Part shown: piece after piece, positions 55,214 through 64,000 of the stretch | How the letters are laid out: each line of letters begins with the position of its first letter | Numbering within the stretch: position 1 is the stretch's first letter | From: Paramyrothecium sp. XJ0827 | Taxonomy: Eukaryota > Ascomycota > Sordariomycetes > Hypocreales > Stachybotryaceae | Direction: 5' to 3' | Length of the DNA: 64,000 bases | Assembly: GCA_020881915.1 (NCBI GenBank) | Contig: JAJFPB010000002.1 | Location: forward strand, 372,001 to 436,000 | Program-made: the position numbers and the translations under genes | The notes under the pieces: generated by a model | What the model was told of the DNA's origin: nothing | The model's database searches: none | The model's input: only the letters and a program-made list of their open reading frames with translations

Positions 55214-56595
55214 TGGAGGATCGAGGCTAGAGCTGCGAGATGGTGGCTACGAAGACAAACACCCCCTGTCAGCGGCCCCTGTCGCCCGAGACAAACCAAC
55301 TACGCAATCCAAGGCATCCGTCAATGTAGCCAACTTTTATAGCGCACAGTCCAGATGGTTGCCACGCTGCCGAGGCACCGACAGGGGTCCCTGAACCGTC
55401 CGAGAATAGGCGGAGCACCCATTACTTCTTCTTTTAGGCAGGAGCTCGACACAATTGCTCCGATGTAACGCTGTTTCGTCTATACGGCTAGGCGAGACTC
55501 CCAAGCAATGCAACATTCGTGGCCTGTGGTCCAGACCTGAGGACGGTGCATGGCGATAGCACATGGCTGAACGGCGCGGACCAAGGGACACCACCCACAC
55601 GGCTTCTGGAAAGAAATCTCACCGACCTTACAGAACCCAGGGGCGCGCGCGCGAGGCGCACGTTGCAGCAAGGCTTACCGCCGTACGGTACAGTGCGTCC
55701 AATCAGCAACTCTTACTATCCGATGGCCGTAAGAAAAGGCCCTTGTGCGATCGGGGCGCCCGGCACGACGTGCCTTATTATTGCTTCAGGACAATCTCAC
55801 GGGGTCGTGGCCTGTGCTTCCAGCAGCAAAGGGTCCGTCGCCCTCGGCAATTGCCCCTATCGTATATGCGATCCGCAGAAGGGCGAGGCTTAATTGTCTG
55901 AGTCTAAATCACAAGTCGTCATCTATATATAGGACTACCGCAAATTGGCCACTTCCCGCTTGATTGTCCCTGACCCTGTAGCGATCGAGGTTTAATTGAG
56001 ATTTGCGCGCAATCCTTCGCCAGTCCCTCGTGACTCGGCATTTTCATATTGGCCCCCAATTAATCGTGGCTGAACGTAGGGGTGGTATTCACCGTTGGCC
56101 AGGACTTACCGGTTGCCTCCAGGCGTGCATCAGGACCACCGGCTCTAGCTCGTTTATCAGTGGTAGCCGACCTGCAGACACCCTTGGCGACGGTGGGGAC
56201 GCCATGCAAACCGTCTGACTGTGTCTTGAAACAGAACAAGACACAGGTGCGTAGGATCTGAAAGCTTGCCTGTAGCTGCACGTTAGGACGTGCAAGCGCA
56301 ACAAAGCGGTACATGCAGGAACTCTTGAATGGGGCGAATCAATAGCACCCTTGCCAAGTTGGAAGAATCGTGCGGAGAGATTTGTTATTGCTTGCAAAGA
56401 ACTGACCATCTGGGGAGGCAACATGGTCTCGCCAAGGGGCAACCAACCACCCATCCTCCTTTATGAATCCATTAAAACTCTGGGTTCCTAGACCCGCCCC
56501 TTATCTGTGCTTTGTCCCATCAGGGTGCACTTCCCAGTCTACGTTGCAGTGAAGGAGCCTTCTCCCGTTTCAAGGCCAATCTATCCCTCACCAAG
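55214..56595. other. Intergenic upstream of the laccase gene
   Basis: 1.38 kb. A run of alternating CG/GC (GGGGCGCGCGCGCGAGGCGC) at about 55640-55660 stands out. Frames on both strands lack motifs. This includes the laccase promoter. Confidence 0.45.
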
Positions 56596-58800
56596 ATGCA
56601 GATCAGAAGCCGTAGCCTTGCGCTCTTCGGAGCATGGCTGCTCACCTTAGCTTTACCGACCACTGCTTGTGAGTACTGAAGGTATCACCAATGTCAGAGA
56701 GTGCATTGCTGACGCAGAGACAGATGAGGTAGAGTTTGACAACTTCAATCTGCCTAAGAGCCTTGTGAGCATTCACTTTTGTCATGTCGTTGGGTGTTGC
56801 GGACGAAATGCTAATGGTGGTGTAGTCAAATGGCGATGAAGTCAAGAGGGAGCTGGAGAGCAAGCCCAACCCGCTTGGTCCACCTCCGGTGACCGGCAAG
56901 GTCAGGTCTTACAACTTCACGGTAACTCGAGAGTTGAGGGCCCCGGATGGTGTTGACAAGCAGATGCTGCTTGTGAACGGCCAATTCCCCGGGCCGCTGA
57001 TTGAAGCCAACTGGGGAGACATCATTGAGGTCAATGTTTACAATGGCCTTGACAACCCCAAAGTAGGAACGTCGTTTCACTGGCACGGATTCCCTCAAAC
57101 CAAAACGGGATGGTTCGATGGTGTGCCTGGTATCCATCAGTGTCCCATTGCCCCCGGCGCGTCCTTCACTTACCGTTTCCGCGCCGAGGTTTATGGAACT
57201 ACTTGGTACCACGCGCATTACTCGGCTCAGTACATGGACGGCCTTTACGGGCCTATCGTCATTCATGGGTAAGACCCAGAACGCAGATTCCTAAACACTA
57301 CGGAACATCAGCTAATAGAGGTCCGAATGAAGGCCCCAGTACGCGCGTTACGACATTGATGTTGGTCCGATTTTACTTGTAAGACCGCCTTCATTGTCAC
57401 AACTGTGGCAATTGCATCACCCTTCTGGAACGTTACTAACGCAGATAGGCCGATCACATTCACGTTGACTACCACAACTACATCATGCCCATTTACAACA
57501 CCCCCATTCCTTTCTACCCACCCGTAAAGAACAACCTGATCAATGGCAAGAATCCGTATGACTGTGCTCTTCCGACCAACGGCAGTGCTTGCACCACCAA
57601 TGGCGTCAAGAAGCCTGGGTTCCGGTTTGAGACGGGCAAAACTCACTTGCTGCGACTCATCAATGCCGGTGGCTCTGGTAACCAAAAGTTTTCGATTGAC
57701 AACCACGAGCTCATTGTCATCAGCAATGATTTCACGCCAATCAAGCCCTACAAGACCAAGTTGGTTACTCTCGGTGCTGGTCAGCGAACAGACGTCCTTG
57801 TTGTCGCCAAGGGCAAGTCCACCGACGCTGTGTGGTTGCGCTCGGAACTTGATGTGCGCTGCCTCGATGTGCCAACCTTCCAGCCCAATGCCACCGCTCC
57901 CGTCTACTACCCGAAGGCAGACACCGCACGCCTGCCCAAGACCAAGGGCTTCGCATGGAAGTGGGATGGCTGCATCAATGTGAGTTCCACGATCGGACGT
58001 AATAGGTGTAACAAATGCTCACCCCTCTGCTCAGGAGCCTCTCTCTAAGACGGTTCCCCTGTACTCTAAGCGCCCGCCCAAGCCAGATATCACGCTGAAT
58101 GCCGACATTACCCTGGGTGTCAACAACACGGGCCACGTCATCTTTTACGTGAACAACCAGACTCTGTACGCGAAATACGGGTACGTTGCTAGAAATTCTA
58201 TAGACCCACCGAAATTGCAAGGACTGACACAACCGAATCAGTGAGCCCATCCTAAGGGACGTCTACTACGGCAAGAAGGATTTCTCCGATAGTCCAAACC
58301 TGAACGTTGTCAACACTGGCAGCGCTAAGAACGTCCGTTTGATCGTAACAACGAACTTCAGGATTCAGCACAGCATGCACCTGCATGGTGTGTCTGATTT
58401 CTGGGTCCTGGCTGAAGGAACGGGGACATGGGACGGTCGCGTCACCAACCCTAGCAACCCCATTCGACGAGATGTGCAGCAGATGCTTCTCGGAACTCCA
58501 GAGGAACCAAGCTACATGGTACTTCAGTGGGAGTCGACGAACCCAGGAGTATGGCCGTTTCACTGCCACCTGCTTCTTCACTCCAGTGCAGGCCTTATCA
58601 TGAACTTCCTGGTAAGTGAAAATCCCTCGCATCAGGAGAACAATGAAATTAATGTGAATCCGTTCTAGCAACAACCTGATCTCATCAATGACCCTGCCAT
58701 TCCTCAGATGATGGCCAAGACGTGTGACGCTTGGGATAAGTTTGCGGCCAAGAACCACGTTGACCAGCCCGATTCCGGTTTGCGGATGGGCCGAGACTAA
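56596..58800 (+). CDS. Laccase / multicopper oxidase
   Basis: 593 aa from eight exons: 56596-56668, 56724-56764, 56826-57268, 57333-57378, 57449-57979, 58035-58180, 58242-58611, 58669-58800. Secreted: signal peptide [24 protein letters not shown]. Copper ligands appear as HWHG (about 123), YHAH (about 166), HSMHLHG (about 470, Ser where Pro is usual in HPxHLHG) and [11 protein letters not shown] (about 532; Leu in the axial T1 position, as in ascomycete laccases). It oxidises phenols, reducing oxygen to water. The C-terminal tail ends GLRMGRD, not the DSGL-type end (DSGL occurs just before it, in PDSGLRM), which suggests a possible processing plug. Exon 4 (46 nt) and exon 2 (41 nt) are tiny; their joins are supported by [16 protein letters not shown] and [11 protein letters not shown]. 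Confidence 0.93.
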
Positions 58801-59701
58801 ATCTCTAATGTGTAAATTAATACCGGAAGCGGTCAAAATGCCGCCGTCCAGGGCGTTTACTCTTCTTCACATTTTGGTGTTCTTCTGTAACTGCAACGTG
58901 AGCATCGGATGCAGTTCAGTTGAGGCATGATTGTCAACAATCACTCACCAAACCTTCCACATGCTCCGCAAGGCGGAGGTGAGGGTTTTGGGTCCCCATC
59001 TTGCTTATACTTCAAATGAAAATATTATTTTGTCAATCTTATTCCCACACTCGTATACCATACCGACTCGTGCAACATTATGTCACTGAAGAAAAGCATC
59101 GAAGCGCGCCAGTCATGTATAAACATTCCCTCAGATTATCTATTAATGAATGGGCTCTATGAGAGAAGCCTCCGCCTTTGTTTTGTTCGCCTCATATTGT
59201 CTCTTGAGCTCCCATTGCTTGATGCTATTTTGCTGCTCCATGGCGAAATTGATGCCTTTCTGAATAAAGTTTCTATCAACGTGAAAGACACGGAGGCTAC
59301 TAGAATCTGCAAGCTCGTGGTACGGGCTCGATTCTAAGCATCGAAGTTGAAACCCGTTCAAGAACGAGTCCGGGTAAGAAAAAGCCGCTTTCCACATCAC
59401 TCCGAGAAGAAAACGGGATGACGCAATTTGATGAAGCAAAAGCGGGAACAATGGGGAACATGGCAAGCTAGAAGACACTAACAGAGTCACACGGGGTATC
59501 CCACAAATCCACATGTTGTAATAAAAGTCAGAATGCAGAACCTCTTGGCGGCCCCGAAAATAATTTCCTCCCACCGTAACCTCTCCTATACGTAAAATAA
59601 CCGTCGCGATATTCGAGAGCGATCAGTATCTTGCGGTTTGCGGGGATTTACGCGAATATCCTTAGTTTGATTAGATTCGAATTCGGTCAAGAACCTGCCA
59701 A
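58801..59701. other. Intergenic downstream of the laccase gene
   Basis: 900 nt, no gene supported. A minus-strand frame at 59143-59574 has no recognised feature. Confidence 0.45.
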
Positions 59702-60020
59702 TCACCACTGTCCCTGACCCTGATTTTCTCGGCATTTTTCCTGATACCAGCCGCAAGCCTTGGCAGTTTTCTCTAAAAAGTGTCTAGAAGTGGTGGTGTG
59801 GTCACATGCGAAACATTCACGTCTAATGACGGCTGGCAGTAATGAGATTTCCCAGTAGACTGAATGATCCGCAATAGGAGTCTCGCTCCTGCGAGCCGGC
59901 ATCTGGGAGTTGAAGCTGGCCTGCCATGCCAGAGTAGGCAGTGGAGGATTTAGGCATCCGTACCTGAACAGATGCCATTACTGTCCATTCCATGAGAATT
60001 AGGAGTACCCGTAGGATCAT
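59702..60020 (-). CDS. Candidate small secreted cysteine protein
   Basis: Exons 60020-59964 and 59902-59702 joined by a 61-nt intron (GTACGG...CCCAG) would give 85 aa. The first exon is a hydrophobic signal-like peptide (MILRVLLILMEWTVMASVQ). The mature part has four cysteines (CFAC...C...C) and a charged, Gln-rich end. A second in-frame acceptor 18 nt earlier would lengthen it by six residues. Small secreted Cys proteins are common in plant- or insect-associated fungi, but there is no family match. A two-exon reading by chance is quite possible. Confidence 0.3.
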
Positions 60021-61399
60021 GAAACTCGAGACCAGTCGCAAGAAGCAGTCTGAACTGGACTAAACATCGTTCGCCATTCATCGACATCCGCCGTCTATAG
60101 TCCTATATCTACGAATGGGACATTCTGAGCTTCAATTTCGTTCGCATTTTCTCTCCTTTTTTATTTTATTTTATTGTTCTCCTAACGGTCAAGCTTGGTT
60201 TCTCTCAACAGCCCAACAGGCGGGAGAACGTCGAATTTGGATGAATGAAAGAGACCAAATGACAAAGTACGGTTCTAAACTCATGTCGAAGCTGTAAGAC
60301 TCAACAGAGATAAATCCAATGACACAGGGATGATGAGTCTGACCTAGACCTTTTGTCATCTGGGTCCACGAAGCTTGACGCCAAACGCAGCACTTGATAT
60401 CCATCAGTAAGCTGTTGGGTGATGGTTGGCATGCTGCTGTTAACATTTGTTGTGACGAGGTGAGAGCTTCCGGGAGCACAATCCAGTTTCACACAAAGAG
60501 TTGGCCCCATCATCTTGTTACTAGTCATTTATAGCTTTACGAAAGGTGTTCGCCTTGATTGATTCAAGTGACTTATTGACCCCAACTGCGCTTTGGGAGC
60601 AATGACTCGGATGAACTTCTTCACTAACGTATGACTTAAATTTACGGTTACTGTGAAAGGGTCCACTTCTTGAAGAAAGATCTAACCTCGGTATACCAGG
60701 CATCGTCGTCGTGGTCGCAAACATGTTATAAAATTCAGATGATCGATTTCAGGCTTAATATCTCTACCTTGCTCGAAAGACATATTCAGTTTTGGGCTTG
60801 ACTTGTCTCACTCAAGTGACGGCATGGCAAACATTACTGACTTGCCAAGCTTAAGCTTAAAAGTAAGTGTCTTCTGCTCTATACACGGTGACGCCAATGA
60901 TGAGCGACAACGGAATTCCCCCTACTGGTTTAGGGCGGCGTCGGGGGTCCTCGAGATCCACGTGCCAAGCCGCCGCGGCGCAAGGCTAGGGGGATCAACC
61001 AACCGAAATCTCTTCCCTTACCCATCAATTGCCTATCGTTGCGTTTCATCGCGCGGTGTACAAGACCCAGCGCGTGGATACGGCCAGTATTGGCACACGT
61101 CACACGTCACAATGGGCCAAGGTCGGTCAGCACGATTCCAAGGCGTCGTGGAGCCAGATGTGGGCATCGGGAAGCAAAGGGACAATATCTCAAGGCCAGC
61201 GCGGGTTAAAGGAAAATTTCTCGAGTCATCGTCGTGGGGTATATAAGTCTGCATTGAACTCCAGTTTCTGCTATTCGGTTCAGTCGATCCACACAGCTGG
61301 TCGAATGTGCTCCAAAGTCGGGGTGATCTACATCTTTTAAGGGTCCGGTTACGCATTGTATGGTCTTTTCCAAAGTACCTCGACATTCAGATCGTCAAC
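60021..61399. other. Intergenic, promoter of the sugar-porter gene
   Basis: 1.38 kb without a supported gene. The right end holds the TATA box of the sugar-porter gene. Thymine-rich tracts occur near 60150-60180. Confidence 0.5.
61234..61247 (+). promoter_or_regulatory. TATA box with adjacent CreA-like site
   Basis: TATATAAG at 61240-61247, about 153 nt before the ATG at 61400, is well placed for a core promoter. GTGGGG directly before it fits the CreA consensus SYGGRG, which mediates glucose repression of sugar-use genes. A single six-base match is weak evidence. Confidence 0.5.
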
Positions 61400-63388
61400 A
61401 TGTCCGAAAAGGCTGATTCCACACCGAATCAGCCCCTCACAGGCCCCATGGCATCCGGGGAGAGAGGTTCACTGTCTGGCCGCGAGGACAATGCGACTGC
61501 TACTCTCACCAACAATTCTGACAAGGGCTCGTATTCACATGGCAAGGGCCAGTCTCACAATGGCTCTTCAAATATCCTTGTCCGCTTCTTCCACAAGATG
61601 GGTGACCTTCCTGAGTGGGGGGTTGGCGGCCAACGTCTTCGCGGTGCTGCCCTGAACTGGGGGATTGGTGTCATCGCGTCGTGCGGCTTCCTCATGTTTG
61701 GCTACGATCAAGGCGTCCTAAGTGGCCTCCTTACTCTCGACTCTTTCCAAAGGAACCAAGCATTGATGACTCCCCTGGATCGTGCAAATCCTCTTTGCTG
61801 GAACGAAGATGGAACCCGCGACCTCCGTTACTGCCATGGCGATGCTAATACCCAAGCTGCTGGTGTTGCTTTGTACCAGATTGGCTGCTTCCTTGGTGGT
61901 GTGGTCATTCTGTTCAAGGGAGAGGCCTGGGGACGCCGCTCTTCAACATTCTGGGGTTCGGCTATCATGATTCTGGGCACCATCATGCAGGCTGGTTCTT
62001 TCGAATATGGACTCTTCATCAGCGGTCGCGTGGTTGGTGGTGTCGGCAACGGCATGGTTACTTCCACCATCCCCACCTGGCAATCAGAGTGTGCTCGTCC
62101 CGAGCGCCGCGGATTTCTGATCCTGCTCTCTGGCGCTCTCATTTCTGGTGGCATCATGATATCTTACTGGGTCGTATACGGCTTTTATTTCCTCGAAGGT
62201 GAAGTCCGCTGGCGTTTCCCCCTGGCATTCCAGAGCTTCTTCACCATACTGGTCATGATCGGACTGCTCTATCTTCCTGACTCCCCTCGTTGGCTTGTGA
62301 TCAAGGGACGCCACGCAGAGGCCCGCGAAGTTATTGGTAGACTGCTTGACAAGGACGAAAACTCCACCGAAGTTGAAGAGGAAATGTCGCAGATCACTAC
62401 GGCTCTTAGCGTTCAGTCGGAGGGTGGCTTCTTCTCCCGCCTCATCACCCGAGGCCCATCTCAGAATCTCCGTCGAACATTGCTTGGCATTGCCGCCCAA
62501 TTCTTCCAACAGATATGTGGCATAAACTTGATCACCTATTACGCGGTTAGTGCCCTTTTGGTTGCTCTTTCGAATCTGCCATCGACTGGTGATCGTTTTG
62601 CTAACTAACGTAACAGACGTTCGTCTTCGAGAATTCACTTGGTTTCGGGCCCGAGTTCTCACGACTGTTAGCTGCTCTCAATGGTACCGAATACTTCCTG
62701 GCTTCCCTGGTAGCTTTGCCATTGATTGAGCGATTCGGACGCCGCAAGCTCATGATTTTCGGTGGCTTCGGTATGATGGCATCCATGGCAATTCTCGCAG
62801 GCACCACTTCGACCGGCGAGGTCAATGAGGACGGCGCCCCCCAACTGTCTACGACCTATGGTGTCACTGCCGTTGTGTTTCTTTTTGCTTTCAACACATT
62901 CTTCGCAATCGGCTGGCTCGGCATGACCTGGCTCTACCCTGCTGAAGTTACCAACCTTCAGACTCGCATCCAGGCCAATGCTCTGTCGACTTGCAGCAAC
63001 TGGCTCAGCAACTTCCTTATTGTCATGATCACTCCCCCGGCTTTTGCCAACCTTCAGTACAGAACGTGAGTACAGATCAAACGACGTGTCACTGTCACAA
63101 GCTAACACAAGCAGTTACATCATGTTTGCGGTTTTCAACGCCGCCCTGATTCCATGTGTCTATCTCTACTTCCCTGAAACTTCTAAGCGCTCCCTTGAAG
63201 AGATCGACCTGTACTTTGCCAAAGCTTATGCCGAGGGTGTTTCGCCTGTCAAGATGTCTAAGGAAATGCCACGATACAGTGCTGCCGAGCTCGAGCAGCA
63301 ACTGGCGCAATATCTGGGTAACGGGGACATGGAGTCCCGGCGGAGGCCTAACGCAACGCACCCCAGCGACGCAAATGTCGATGCTTAA
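61400..63388 (+). CDS. Sugar-porter MFS transporter
   Basis: 622 aa from exons 61400-62545, 62617-63065 and 63115-63388 (introns of 71 and 49 nt). After an 80-residue polar N-terminus there are 12 hydrophobic helices. Sugar-porter motifs are GYDQGVLSGLL in helix 1, GEAWGRRSS after helix 2, LPDSPRWLVIKGR at the end of helix 6, QQICGINLITYYA in helix 7, and PETSKRSLEEID after helix 12. It probably imports a monosaccharide or disaccharide by proton symport at the plasma membrane; the substrate is unknown. ATG 61400 is preferred over earlier in-frame codons because it sits well after the TATA box. The two GH43 genes lie 12-16 kb upstream. Confidence 0.93.
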
Positions 63389-64000
63389 AGGAAGTTAGAC
63401 GTTGGGGTTCGAACACCAATCTTCGGAACTCTCAACAGGTTCTGCGACTGATCACAAACGCCTTCAACGAAAAGCTACCTGTGGCTTTCGGATATGGGAA
63501 AAAATTAGACACAGAGCATGAAAGGATGAGGATATTGTTCTCATAGACTTGTGCGGGAAAAGCTGGATCTTGATTAGCTGCTCATTAAGACACTGCTTTC
63601 TAGTTTATATAGACACTATCAACAAGATACCCATTTCCTTTAACTAAAGACACGATAGAGCTTTGTCTTTGTGTGGGGCGTGAAGCCTAAGTATGAGCTC
63701 TGTAGTGAATTGGCACGGAAGATCAAAGTTGGCTGACTGTCAGGCGGAGAGGATTTACTGTGCCTCACAAGAAGTGTCCCTTACAACACTCATAATAGTC
63801 GTCTTGCCTTGACAGAACATACTGCATCAATACATACGCGATATAGAGCCTAAGTTAGTAGAACAGCGGCGTTCCGACATTGCCTGAGGTTTCGATATTG
63901 CTTCCCAGTTTCATCAAAGTTGTCTTGGTGCAGCCAAGACTCGAGTCCTTTGGCCACAACGGGCCATTCCTCATCGATGATACTAAACCACGCCGTGTCC
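63389..64000. other. 3' flank, no gene supported
   Basis: No motif-bearing frame. The window ends in non-coding or unrecognised sequence. Confidence 0.5.

Noticed and set aside
63400..63425. GGTTCGAACACC resembling a tRNA T-loop
   Set aside because: No matching acceptor, D-arm or anticodon arm could be placed upstream, where coding sequence ends only 12-20 nt before.

Overview
This window is nuclear DNA of a filamentous ascomycete (Pezizomycotina, most likely a Sordariomycete). The evidence is short 45-135 nt GT-AG introns throughout and families typical of these fungi: two HET-domain proteins, a NACHT/STAND protein, a fungal rhodopsin-fold membrane protein, an asco-type laccase, a sphingolipid C9-methyltransferase, DUF3176, an FTA2-like protein, a Zn2Cys6 regulator and two GH43 enzymes. 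All gene models were spliced by eye using reading frame, splice sites and family motifs. No search or alignment was run.

Left half (1-31 kb) is gene-poor and looks accessory. It holds a DHA2-type MFS transporter (-), a GNAT acetyltransferase (-), a cupin (-), a small cysteine-rich DnaJ-zinc-like protein (+), a decayed F-box-type gene (-), a purine nucleoside permease (+), a HET protein (-), a 10-exon RING-containing SNF2 ATPase of the HLTF/RAD5 type (-), a NACHT/C2H2 zinc-finger protein (+), an FTA2-like protein (-) and an unknown gene with an in-frame stop (+). The gaps between these genes carry at least twelve copies of a 17-nt core (TGCACTGCAATNTTAGC) embedded in longer, roughly 70-240 nt repeat units. 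They cluster near 5.8, 15.9-16.9, 20.9-21.2 and 25.6-25.8 kb, the last beside a near-perfect GC-rich hairpin. No copy was seen to the right of 26 kb.

Middle (31-44 kb): a GC-rich, intact sphingolipid C9-methyltransferase (+) and a DUF3176 membrane protein (-), then a HET protein with unusual internal hydrophobic segments (-). Next comes the most striking locus, at 38.1-44.0 kb (-). A full-type ABC-G (PDR) transporter is cut off early in its second membrane domain and runs in frame into the Zn2Cys6 cluster of a fungal transcription factor. The first zinc-ligand cysteine is lost at the junction, and the regulator carries a further frameshift downstream.

Right part (45-64 kb) is a carbohydrate and aromatic metabolism neighbourhood with well-formed genes. 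It has a secreted GH43 (+), a convergent GH43 without a signal peptide (-), an O-methyltransferase (-) divergent from a rhodopsin-type membrane protein (+), a laccase (+), a possible small secreted protein (-) and a sugar-porter MFS (+) with a clear TATA box. The GH43 pair and the sugar porter could together release and import hemicellulose sugars. The O-methyltransferase and laccase could modify phenolics. Both links are inferred from context only.
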